A DNA stretch of 64,000 nt from Micromonospora lupini. GTDB lineage: Bacteria > Actinomycetota > Actinomycetes > Mycobacteriales > Micromonosporaceae. Location: contig NZ_JAPENL010000001.1 in the NCBI RefSeq assembly GCF_026342015.1, forward strand, positions 2,232,001-2,296,000, read 5' to 3'. The notes below the pieces were generated by a model. It searched no databases, was not told the DNA's origin, and worked only from the letters and a program-made list of their open reading frames with translations. A program made the translations under genes and the position numbers. Positions 1 through 7,646 of this stretch are shown here, one piece after another. Each line of letters begins with the position of its first letter. Within the stretch, counting starts at the first letter, position 1.

Positions 1-383
1 CCGCAGTAGAGCACGTCCGCGCCCTCCAGCAGCGCCAGGTCCAGATCGTCCGGGCCGAGCAGACCGTAGGAGGGCGGCTCTCCGTAGAAGCGGAAGTCGG
101 GTTCCGGCCCGGAGTACGTGACCACCGCGAGCGTGGTCGACACCGGCGCCGTGACCGCACCGGCGAGACCGACGCCGACGTCGGTCAGAAAGCCGCGGAT
201 CCGCCCGCCCAGCACGTCGTCACCGAGCGAGCCGACGAACTGTGCCGCGCCGCCGAGCCGGGTCACCCCGACGGCGACGTTGAGCGGCCCACCGCCGATC
301 GCCTGCAGGTAGACCCGTTCCCCGTCGCGCTCGGTGTCGAGCAGGTCGACGAGCGCCTCGCCGAACACCACCGCGTACCCCAT
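1..383 (-). CDS. PfkB-family sugar kinase, C-terminus cut by window edge
   Basis: This is the N-terminal 127 residues of a ribokinase/fructokinase-like enzyme that phosphorylates a sugar with ATP in the cytoplasm. It reads MGYAVVFGEALVDLL at the start, followed by the glycine-rich substrate loop GGGPLNVAVGVTRLGG and GSLGDDVLGG, all typical of the PfkB fold. The ATG is at 383. The catalytic GxGD region lies beyond the left edge, so the substrate cannot be assigned; fructokinase is the usual annotation for this N-terminal pattern. The gene upstream on the same strand is xdhC, 134 bp away. Confidence 0.9.
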   Translation of the reverse strand, partial: MGYAVVFGEALVDLLDTERDGERVYLQAIGGGPLNVAVGVTRLGGAAQFVGSLGDDVLGGRIRGFLTDVGVGLAGAVTAPVSTTLAVVTYSGPEPDFRFYGEPPSYGLLGPDDLDLALLEGADVLYC

Positions 384-517
384 CGAAGTCCCTTCGTCGT
401 CGTCGGCCGGCAGCGCCCCGGCCCGCCGGGGACGGTCGGGCCGGACATGGTCGGCTGGCACCAGGCTGGCACAACGGACGCCCTGCTGGGCGGCGAAGAC
501 GCGGTACCGGTGCGGCG

Positions 518-1669
518 TCAGCCCGGGTGGTGGATCGGTCCGTCGAGCGCGGACAGGGGCCGGCCGCTGCCGCCCCAGCGGGCGGCGACGATCTGCGCGG
601 CGACGCTGACCGCGGTCTCCTCGGGTGTACGCCCGCCGAGGTCCAGCCCGATCGGTGAGGCGAGGCGGCCGAGCTGCTCCGGGCTGAGCCCGGCCTCGCG
701 CAGCAGCTTGTGCCGCTCGTCGTGGGTGCGCCGCGACCCCATCGCGCCGACGTACGCCACCTGTTGGCGCAGGGCCAGCGCCAGCAGCGGCACGTCGAAC
801 TTCGGGTCGTGGGTGAGCACGCAGACGACTGTGCGCGCGTCGACCCGGCCGGCGTCGATCTCGGCCCGCAGGTAGCGGTGCGGCCACTGCACCACCACCT
901 CGTGCGCGTCCGGGAAGCGCCGACCGGTGGCGAAGACGGCCCGGGCGTCGCAGACGGTCACCCGGTAGCCGAGGAACGCGCCGATCCGGGCCACCGCGGC
1001 CGCGAAGTCGATCGCCCCGAAGACGATCATCCGGGGGGCGCTGGCGTACGCGGCCACGAAGAGGCTGAGGCCGGTGCCGCGGCGCTGCCCGTGGTAGCCG
1101 TACCGGAGCACGCCGCTGTGTCCGGCGGCGAGCAGCCCGAGCGCGTCGTCGGCCGCGGCGTCGTCGAGCCGGTCGTCGCCGAGCGAGCCGGTCACCTGCC
1201 CCCCGGCCAGCGCCAGCCGTCGACCCAGTCGCCCCGCCGGGTCGGTAGGCGTCGCGCCCGGGGGGTCGCCGGCGTCGGCCGCCACGCAGGTGACGACAGC
1301 TGCCGGTTCGCCGGCCCGCCGCGCGGCGGCGACCGCGTCCAGGTGCGCGAGGGCGCCGTCGTCGATCCGCTCCACGAACACGTCGAGCATCCCGCCGCAG
1401 GTCAGGCCCACGGCGTACGCCTCGTCGTCGCTGACGCCGTAGTGGACCAGCTCCGGTACGCAGGTGTCGAGCACGTGGCGGGCGCGCTCGTAGAGGTCGG
1501 CCTCGACGCAGCCACCGGAGACGCTGCCGGTGACCGTGCCGTCGGCGGTCACGAGCATCGCGGCGCCGGGCGGCTGCGGCGCGGACCGCCAGGTGGCGAC
1601 GACTGTGGCCAGGGCCACCGCCTCGCCGGCGCGGCAGCGGCGGTGCAGGTCGTCGAACACGTCGGGCAC
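518..1669 (-). CDS. XdhC/CoxF-family protein
   Basis: A 383-residue XdhC/CoxI-type protein. Family members bind molybdenum cofactor and help insert its sulfurated form into xanthine dehydrogenase or CO-dehydrogenase-type enzymes. The N-terminal XdhC/CoxI domain has the signature SGGCVE at residues 51-56. A C-terminal Rossmann-like domain follows, with IVFGAIDFA near residue 215 and YVGAMGSRRTHDER near the end. The start is GTG at 1669, preceded by a GGAGG Shine-Dalgarno about 10 bases away. No molybdenum hydroxylase gene is in view, so the client enzyme is unknown. Confidence 0.93.
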   Translation of the reverse strand: MPDVFDDLHRRCRAGEAVALATVVATWRSAPQPPGAAMLVTADGTVTGSVSGGCVEADLYERARHVLDTCVPELVHYGVSDDEAYAVGLTCGGMLDVFVERIDDGALAHLDAVAAARRAGEPAAVVTCVAADAGDPPGATPTDPAGRLGRRLALAGGQVTGSLGDDRLDDAAADDALGLLAAGHSGVLRYGYHGQRRGTGLSLFVAAYASAPRMIVFGAIDFAAAVARIGAFLGYRVTVCDARAVFATGRRFPDAHEVVVQWPHRYLRAEIDAGRVDARTVVCVLTHDPKFDVPLLALALRQQVAYVGAMGSRRTHDERHKLLREAGLSPEQLGRLASPIGLDLGGRTPEETAVSVAAQIVAARWGGSGRPLSALDGPIHHPG

Positions 1670-2144
1670 GCGCTGCCGCCTCCTTCGTCTCGTCGCCGTC
1701 CGGTCCCGTCGTCCGACCGACCGGGCGACGTGCGCCGCGCGCCGAAGCGGGTGATGCCCGGACGGCTGTCGTCGCCGTGGGGATGCAGACCATCACTATA
1801 GGAGAGAACCCGTCGATCCGATCGGGAGACGAGCGAGCCGGCGGCCACGCCAGCCGTGTTTGGCACATCGAGGTTCGACTATTGCGCTGACGGCGGACGG
1901 CGTGATGGGATGACGCATACCGGGCGGTGCGAGGGCTGCCGCGCCGCCGGTTGCCGGGTTGGTTCAACGCGAGGGCACCGGTCCAGGACAGGACCGTTGA
2001 TGGCGTGTGTCCGCTGGCTGATCTTCTGCCGGGGCACGTCACAGTGATCGCCGCATCCGCCCCCACGGCGCTGTGCCGACACCACACCCCACCCGATTGC
2101 GGCGGGGCGGCTCGGGCGGCACGCCTCGCGAGTCAGGAGAACCC
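1670..2144. other. Intergenic region between xdhC and the LPMO gene
   Basis: This 475-bp divergent spacer holds no ORF I would defend; the short open frames in it lack family resemblance. It should contain promoters for xdhC (leftward) and the LPMO gene (rightward). A TATAGT-like hexamer lies near 1796 on the plus strand, but I cannot pair it with a convincing -35. I see no CebR-type TGGGAGCGCTCCCA box, the usual operator of actinomycete cellulase genes. Confidence 0.5.
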
Positions 2145-3296
2145 GTGAACCGTTCCCGTACGGCCGCAGTGCTCACCGCGGCCCTAACCTTCGCTCTGGG
2201 CGCCGTCGCCCTGGCGTCCAGTCCGCAACCGGCGGCCGCGCACGGCGCGGCGATGACGCCGGGCAGCCGTACCTACCTCTGCTGGCAGGACGGCCTCAGC
2301 CAGACCGGCGAGATCAGGCCGAACAACCCGGCGTGTTCCGCCGCCGTGGCGCAGAGCGGGTCGAACTCGCTCTACAACTGGTTCAGCGTGCTGCGCTCCG
2401 ACGCCGGTGGTCGCACCACAGGCTTCATTCCGGACGGGCAGCTGTGCAGTGGCGGCAACTCCGGTTACAAGGGCTACGACCTGGCGCGCACCGACTGGCC
2501 GCTGACCCACCTGACCTCCGGCGCGCGGCTGGACTTCCGGTACAGCAACTGGGCGCACCACCCGGGCACCTTCTACTTCTACGTCACCAAGGACAGCTGG
2601 AGCCCGACGCGGGCGCTGGCCTGGAGTGACCTGGAGGAGCCGTTCCTGACGGTGACCAACCCGCCGCAGCGCGGCAGCGTCGGCACCGCCGACGGGCACT
2701 ACTACTTCAGCGGCAACCTGCCGTCGGGCAAGAGCGGCAGGCACATCATCTACTCCCGCTGGGTGCGCTCGGACTCGCAGGAGAACTTCTTCGGCTGCTC
2801 CGATGTGACCTTCGACGGCGGCAGCGGTCAGGTGACAGGTGTGGGTCCGGGCGGCTCGAACCCGCCCACCACGCCGCCGCCCACGACGCCTCCGCCGACC
2901 ACCCCGCCGCCCACGACGCCGCCGCCGACCACCCCGCCGCCGACCACGCCGCCGCCCACCACCCCGCCGCCGACCACGCCGCCGCCGGGTGGCAGCGACT
3001 GCATGGCCGTCTACAAGGTGACAAGCGCCTGGCAGGGCGGCTTCCAGGGCGAAGTCACGATCATGAACCACGGCAGTACGGCGTTCTCCGGCTGGACCGC
3101 GAGCTGGACCTGGCCCAACGGGCAGGCGATCAATCAGATCTGGAGCGCCACCCAGACGACCTCCGGGGCGTCGGTGACGGCGACGAACGTCGGGTACAAC
3201 GGCACGGTCGCACCGGAGGGCACCACCACGTTCGGCTTCCTGGCCAGCAGCACAGGAACGAACGGCATTCCGACTGTCACCTGCGCCCGCCGCTGA
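2145..3296 (+). CDS. Secreted AA10 lytic polysaccharide monooxygenase with CBM2
   Basis: A 383-residue secreted copper monooxygenase that cleaves crystalline polysaccharide oxidatively, most likely cellulose. The chosen GTG at 2145 follows a GGAGAA Shine-Dalgarno and gives a clean signal peptide ending PQPAAA at residue 32. Cleavage there exposes His33 (HGAAMTPGSRTYLC), the required N-terminal ligand of the copper brace. The second histidine is in NWAHHPGTFYFYVTK. The catalytic domain closely resembles Streptomyces CelS2/LPMO10C (RSDSQENFFGCSDVTFDGG), which suggests C1-oxidation of cellulose. A linker of about eight TTPPP repeats joins a C-terminal CBM2 starting near DCMAVYKV. The last 22-bp-armed palindrome before asnB probably terminates it. 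Confidence 0.95.
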   Translation: MNRSRTAAVLTAALTFALGAVALASSPQPAAAHGAAMTPGSRTYLCWQDGLSQTGEIRPNNPACSAAVAQSGSNSLYNWFSVLRSDAGGRTTGFIPDGQLCSGGNSGYKGYDLARTDWPLTHLTSGARLDFRYSNWAHHPGTFYFYVTKDSWSPTRALAWSDLEEPFLTVTNPPQRGSVGTADGHYYFSGNLPSGKSGRHIIYSRWVRSDSQENFFGCSDVTFDGGSGQVTGVGPGGSNPPTTPPPTTPPPTTPPPTTPPPTTPPPTTPPPTTPPPTTPPPGGSDCMAVYKVTSAWQGGFQGEVTIMNHGSTAFSGWTASWTWPNGQAINQIWSATQTTSGASVTATNVGYNGTVAPEGTTTFGFLASSTGTNGIPTVTCARR

Positions 3297-3310
3297 GCCT
3301 TCCCTGAAAT

Positions 3311-3364
3311 GATCAAGAGGTTTGCGTCACCCGGAACCGCTCGGGTGACGCAAACCTCTTGATC
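3311..3364. terminator. Perfect 22-bp inverted repeat, family A, between convergent genes
   Basis: Two perfect 22-nt arms (3311-3332 and 3343-3364) flank a 10-nt loop. The arm core is GATCAAGAGGTTTGCGTCA. It sits between the convergent LPMO and asnB stop codons, so it can act as a bidirectional terminator. The same 19-nt core recurs with perfect 22-nt arms at 54106-54165, which marks it as a dispersed repeat as well as a hairpin. Confidence 0.85.
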
Positions 3365-3381
3365 GACAGGGTGGAACGGGG

Positions 3382-5343
3382 TCAGCGGACCATGCTGCCG
3401 ACCACCGGCTTCGTCAGCAGGGCGGACTGGTTGCGCTGGATGCCCGGGTCGAGGGTCTTGGCCACAAAGATGGCGTGCCAGATGCAGAAGATCAGCACCG
3501 TCCACACCTTGCGGGAGTGGTCGGCCTCCTCCCGCTTGTGCTCGTCGAGCAGCCGCAGCGCGTACGACAGGTCGAGCAGGTCACCCGCGCCCGAGGTGCT
3601 CAGCACGTGCCGGGCCCACTCGTACATCTCGCCGCGCAGCCAGACCCGGGTGGGCGTCGGGAAGCCCAGCTTCTTACGGTTGACGATCGCCGGCGGCACG
3701 ACACCCTGCAACGCCTGGCGCATCGCGTACTTCGTGGCGTCCGAGCGCGGCGGCAGCTTCAGGTCCACCGGGATCTTGGCCGCGACGTCGAAGACCTCAC
3801 GGTCGAGGAACGGCACCCGCACCTCAAGCGAGTGCGACATCGAGATCCGGTCGGCCTTGACCAGGATGTCGCCGCGCAGCCAGGTGTAGAGGTCGACGTA
3901 CTGCATCTTGGTGACGTCGTCCAGCTCGGTGCACTCGGCGTAGATCGGGGCGGTCACGTCCGTGTAGCGCACCGAGGGGTCGTAGCGCCGCAGCAGGTGC
4001 TGCTTCTCCTCCTCGGTGAACATCCGGGCGTTGCCGTAGTAGCGCTCCTCGATCGGAGTGGTGCCGCGCTCCAGGAAGCTCTTGCCCTTGACCCCCTGCG
4101 GGATCGCCTTGGAGACCGCCCGCAGGCCCTTCTGCACACCGCCGGGCAGGCCGTTGACGGTGCCGAGCGACAGCGGCTCCCGGTAGATCGTGTAACCGCC
4201 GAAGAACTCGTCGGCCCCCTCGCCGGAGAGCACCACAGTGACGTGCTCGGCGGCCTTCTTCGCCACGAAGTAGAGCGGCACCAGCGCCGGGTCCGCCACC
4301 GGGTCGTCGAGGTGCCAGACGATCTTCGGCAGCGCGTCGATCATGTCCTGCGGACCGATCTTGGTGGGGATGGTGGTGACGTCCAGGTGCCGGGCCGACT
4401 CCTGCGCGACGTCGATCTCCGAATATCCCGGCACGTCGTAGCCGACGGTGAAGGTGAGGATGTTCGGGTTGAACTCGCGGGCCAACGCGACGACTGCCGT
4501 CGAGTCGATGCCGCTGGACAGGAACGAGCCGACCGGCACGTCGGAGCGCATGTGCATGCGGACGCTCTCGCGCAGCGTCTCCCGGATCTCGTGGTAGAGC
4601 TTCTGTTCGTCGTCGACCGGCGCGGGCCGGAACACCGGCCGGTACCACCGGCGTACGTCGATGCGTCCACCCGGGGTCCAGCTCAGGTACTCCCCCGAGC
4701 CGATGCGGCTGATGCCCTTGTGCAGGGTGCCGGGCTCCGGAACGTACTGCAGGGTCAGGTAGTGGCTCAGGTTGGCCGCGTCGACACCCGCGTCGCCCTG
4801 GTAGTTGCTGTGCGCGAACGGCAGCAGCGCCTTCTTCTCCGACGCCAGGTACAGGCCGTCGGCGGTCTCCAGGTAGTGCAGCGGCTTGATGCCGAAATAG
4901 TCGCGGGCGCCGAACGCACGCCGTTCCTGCCGGTCCCAGATGACGAAGGCGAACATGCCGCGCAGGCGGGTGAGCACCTGCTCGCCCCAGAAGTGGTAGC
5001 CGGCGACGACCACCTCGCCGTCCCCGGCGGTGGCGAACTGCGCGCCGAAGGTCCGGACGAGCTCGTCACGCAGCTCGATGTAGTTGTAGATCTCACCGTT
5101 GAAGGTGAGCAGATAACGGCCGTTCGCGTAGGGCAGCGGCTCGTGACTCGACGCGACGTCGATGATGGCGAGCCGCTTGTGGGCGAACACGCCGTCCGCG
5201 TACCGGCCGGAGGCGTCACCGACCACCTCGACCCCTGTCTCGTCGGGGCCGCGGTGGTGCAGGCATTCCAATGCTCCGGCGATGTGGTCGCGGTGCGCTG
5301 CGGCGTTGCCGTTCGCGCTGAAGAAGGCCAGGAGTCCGCACAT
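3382..5343 (-). CDS. asnB: Asparagine synthase (glutamine-hydrolysing)
   Basis: A 653-residue class II amidotransferase that makes asparagine from aspartate, glutamine and ATP. I place the start at ATG 5343, which reads MCGLLAFF. Removal of Met leaves the N-terminal nucleophile Cys, which an ATG three codons upstream would bury. The glutaminase domain (about 1-210) includes LHHRGPDETG, FNGEIYNY and the RGMFAFVIWD segment. The synthetase domain carries the PP-loop SFLSSGIDSTAV and the downstream FLDREVFDVA region. It stands alone, divergent from pepP with a 134-bp gap. Related proteins sometimes serve in peptide biosynthesis, but nothing nearby suggests that here. Confidence 0.95.
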   Translation of the reverse strand: MCGLLAFFSANGNAAAHRDHIAGALECLHHRGPDETGVEVVGDASGRYADGVFAHKRLAIIDVASSHEPLPYANGRYLLTFNGEIYNYIELRDELVRTFGAQFATAGDGEVVVAGYHFWGEQVLTRLRGMFAFVIWDRQERRAFGARDYFGIKPLHYLETADGLYLASEKKALLPFAHSNYQGDAGVDAANLSHYLTLQYVPEPGTLHKGISRIGSGEYLSWTPGGRIDVRRWYRPVFRPAPVDDEQKLYHEIRETLRESVRMHMRSDVPVGSFLSSGIDSTAVVALAREFNPNILTFTVGYDVPGYSEIDVAQESARHLDVTTIPTKIGPQDMIDALPKIVWHLDDPVADPALVPLYFVAKKAAEHVTVVLSGEGADEFFGGYTIYREPLSLGTVNGLPGGVQKGLRAVSKAIPQGVKGKSFLERGTTPIEERYYGNARMFTEEEKQHLLRRYDPSVRYTDVTAPIYAECTELDDVTKMQYVDLYTWLRGDILVKADRISMSHSLEVRVPFLDREVFDVAAKIPVDLKLPPRSDATKYAMRQALQGVVPPAIVNRKKLGFPTPTRVWLRGEMYEWARHVLSTSGAGDLLDLSYALRLLDEHKREEADHSRKVWTVLIFCIWHAIFVAKTLDPGIQRNQSALLTKPVVGSMVR

Positions 5344-5477
5344 GGTGGTCATCTTTCCACGCGGTCCGTCGGCCCGTCGCAGCCGTCCGTCGATCCGGAG
5401 GGCTCCCGGGCCTCACCAACACGAACCGGGCACGCGGTACCGTCGGGACCAGCAACGACGCGGAGGGAGCGGCGCAC

Positions 5478-6959
5478 ATGACCGAGGAACGCACCGACGG
5501 TACGCCGACAGACGGCACGGAATCGCACGATCCGGACTTCCCGGAGGCGTTCCTGTCCTTCATGCGGCAGGGCTGGCGCGACACCGAACTTCCGGTCACG
5601 CCCCGCCCCGAGGCGCCCAACTACGCCAAGCGCCGCGCCGCGCTGTCGGCGGCCTTCCCCGGCGAGACACTTGTCATCCCGACCGGCGGCGAGAAGGTCC
5701 GCGCCAACGACACCGCCTACCCGTTCCGGCCGGGCAGCGACTTCGCCTACCTGACCGGGGACCACGACCCGGACAGCGTGCTGGTGCTGCGCCCGAACGG
5801 CTCGGGGCACGACGCGACGCTGTACATGCGGCCCCGCTCGTCCCGCGAGACCGACGAGTTCTTCCGCAGCCGCCACGGCGAGCTGTGGGTCGGCCGGCGG
5901 CACACCCTCGGCGAGAAGTCCACCGAGCTGGGCCTGCCCACCGCCGACCTGACCGGCCTGGAGGCGACGCTCGCCGACCTGGCGCCCGGCCGCACCCGGG
6001 TGCTGCGCGGCTTCGACGCCCAGGTCGACGCGGCCGTCCGCCCGTACGACGGGGTCCGCGCCGAGGGGCAGCCGCCGCGCGACCGGGAGCTGGCGATCGC
6101 CATCTCGGAGCAGAAGCTGGTCAAGGACGAGTGGGAGATCGGCCAGCTCCAGGACGCCATCAACGCCACGGTGCGCGGCTTCGAGGACGTGGCCCGGATC
6201 CTGCCGGCCGACCGCGCCGTCTCGGAGCGTCTGCTGGAGGGGATCTTCGCGCTGCGGGCCCGCCACGACGGCAACGACGTCGGGTACGGCTCGATCGTCG
6301 GCGCCGGTGAGCACGCCACGATCCTGCACTGGGTGCACAACCACGGCGCCACCCGTCCGGGCGACCTGCTGCTGATGGACATGGGCGTCGAGGGCCGCAA
6401 CCTCTACACCGCCGACGTGACCCGGGTGCTGCCGGTCAACGGCCGGTTCACCGCCCTGCAGCGCCAGGTCTACGACATCGTGTACGCCTCGCAGCAGGCC
6501 GGCATCGACGCGATCCGGCCCGGCGTCACGTTCAAGGACGTCCACCTGACCTGCATGCGGGTGCTCGCCGAGGGCCTCGCCGACCTGGGCCTGCTGCCGG
6601 TGAGCGTGGACGAGGCCATGGACGAGAAGTCCTCGGTCTACCGCCGGTGGACGTTGCACGGCTTCGGTCACATGCTCGGCATCGACGTCCACGACTGCTC
6701 GAACGCCCGCAAGGAGACCTACCGCGACGGCGCCCTCGGCGAGGGCTACGTGCTCACCGTCGAGCCGGGCCTGTACTTCCAGCCGGAGGACGAGCTGGTC
6801 CCCGCCGAGCTGCGCGGCATCGGCATCCGCATCGAGGACGACGTACTGGTCACCGCGACCGGCGCGGTGAACCTGTCCGCCGGCCTGCCGCGCACCGCCG
6901 ACGAGGTGGAGACCTGGCTCGCCGAGCAGCGCGAGGCGGGCCCTCGCCTGCCCGCCTGA
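5478..6959 (+). CDS. pepP: Aminopeptidase P (Xaa-Pro aminopeptidase, M24B)
   Basis: A 493-residue cytoplasmic metallopeptidase that removes N-terminal residues preceding proline. An AMP_N domain occupies roughly residues 45-190 and a pita-bread M24 domain the rest. The five dimetal ligands are visible: DMGVEGRNLYTADVTRVL (two Asp), HGFGHMLGIDVHD (His), VLTVEPGLYF (Glu) and GIGIRIEDDVLVT (Glu). ATG 5478 has GGAGGGAG upstream. The length suits the actinobacterial family. Confidence 0.95.
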   Translation: MTEERTDGTPTDGTESHDPDFPEAFLSFMRQGWRDTELPVTPRPEAPNYAKRRAALSAAFPGETLVIPTGGEKVRANDTAYPFRPGSDFAYLTGDHDPDSVLVLRPNGSGHDATLYMRPRSSRETDEFFRSRHGELWVGRRHTLGEKSTELGLPTADLTGLEATLADLAPGRTRVLRGFDAQVDAAVRPYDGVRAEGQPPRDRELAIAISEQKLVKDEWEIGQLQDAINATVRGFEDVARILPADRAVSERLLEGIFALRARHDGNDVGYGSIVGAGEHATILHWVHNHGATRPGDLLLMDMGVEGRNLYTADVTRVLPVNGRFTALQRQVYDIVYASQQAGIDAIRPGVTFKDVHLTCMRVLAEGLADLGLLPVSVDEAMDEKSSVYRRWTLHGFGHMLGIDVHDCSNARKETYRDGALGEGYVLTVEPGLYFQPEDELVPAELRGIGIRIEDDVLVTATGAVNLSAGLPRTADEVETWLAEQREAGPRLPA

Positions 6960-7055
6960 CCTCTTTTCCGCCTCACCGCCTGACCGCAGGCCCCGCCCCG
7001 CCCCTTCCCCGCCCCCGACCTCCGGGGTGCCGGCGGGAGGGGCGCGGCGTTGCTC

Positions 7056-7120
7056 CACCCCGTCGCGCCGACGTAGCGGTATCCGGCCGCCGAATTACCG
7101 CCCTGTCGGCGCAACGGAGC
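7056..7120. repeat. Nested inverted repeat, family D copy 1
   Basis: Inner arms CGCCGA (7066-7071) and TCGGCG (7106-7111) enclose a second stem GCGGTA/TACCGC, with outer GCTCC/GGAGC arms. The right side reads TCGGCGCAACGGAG, identical to copy 2 at 7344-7357. The structure is imperfect but the architecture matches copy 2. Confidence 0.55.
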
Positions 7121-7289
7121 GGACCACAGTCCCCCGCGCGCCAGCCGTCGATCGACTCGACTTCCTTGATCCGGGGCTTCCGACCCGCTCGGACAGCGCG
7201 CTCCCAAGGAACCCGAGTGGAGCACGCCCGAGAACGGGCACGCCCTGCCTGGCGGGGTCCGGGACCACCGAACTCGGCCCGCCGCCATT

Positions 7290-7363
7290 GATCCACTCCA
7301 GATCGCCGATGGTGCGCTGTCCGGGCGCCGGGATACCGCGATATCGGCGCAACGGAGTGGATC
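7290..7363. repeat. Nested inverted repeat, family D copy 2
   Basis: Perfect 10-nt outer arms GATCCACTCC (7290-7299) and GGAGTGGATC (7354-7363) enclose inner arms CGCCGA (7304-7309) and TCGGCG (7344-7349). The shared right half with 7106-7119 shows that the two elements belong to one family. Confidence 0.65.
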
Positions 7364-7567
7364 ACGCCCAACGGCGGCGCTCGGCGGGGGCGTCGAGCGC
7401 CTTCACGCCCGGTCCGGGCGAGCGCCGGTACCGCGTTTGGGCTGGTCACGCCCCTTCCTGTCACCCCCGCACGCTTAGCGGGTCCCTGCCCTAACCTGAG
7501 GCATATGCGGGGTTTTCTCGGATACGTCCGCCTCGCGAAGATAGTTCTCATACGGTGGGCATCGGAG

Positions 7568-7586
7568 GCTGCAACCGATTTGTGGC
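7568..7586 (+). promoter_or_regulatory. Conserved 5' hairpin upstream of beta-helix gene 1
   Basis: A 7-bp stem closes over the loop CCGAT. The sequence GCTGCAACCGATTTGTGGC differs from its counterpart at 10213-10231 at two positions. Both changes keep pairing as RNA through G-U wobbles, while the loop is invariant. It lies just downstream of the conserved ATTCTCATACGGTG/GTTCTCATACGGTG motif and about 60 nt before the start codon, so it probably sits in the 5' untranslated leader. Confidence 0.6.
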
Positions 7587-7646
7587 TGGTCGTGGCGCTG
7601 CGGGCGGTGCGACCCCGTCTGGTAGTAGGAAGGGCGGAAGGCTCTG

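Larger units (their letters stand above)
6960..7646. other. 687-bp intergenic region with two nested palindromes and a conserved leader
   Basis: I see no credible gene here. It holds two related nested inverted repeats (7056-7120 and 7290-7363) and a stretch at about 7206-7234 resembling the element at 44018-44050. From about 7493 to the start codon at 7647 it is recognisably homologous to 10146-10292, upstream of the second beta-helix gene. Even the phrase TTTGGGCTGGTCA recurs (about 7437 and 10062), so the duplication reached well upstream of the coding region. Confidence 0.7.

Noticed and set aside
1670..2144. CebR-type operator upstream of the LPMO gene
   Set aside because: I searched by eye for TGGGAGCGCTCCCA and close variants and saw none.
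3374..5481. 668-codon plus-strand frame opposite asnB
   Set aside because: Antisense shadow of asnB; no homology and it overlaps the pepP start.
6960..7500. Possible short genes in the pepP/beta-helix gap
   Set aside because: Frames change across nested palindromes and show no conserved protein pattern.
7493..7646. c-di-AMP (ydaO) riboswitch in the beta-helix leader
   Set aside because: The leader is short and shows one 7-bp hairpin rather than the multi-stem fold of that riboswitch.
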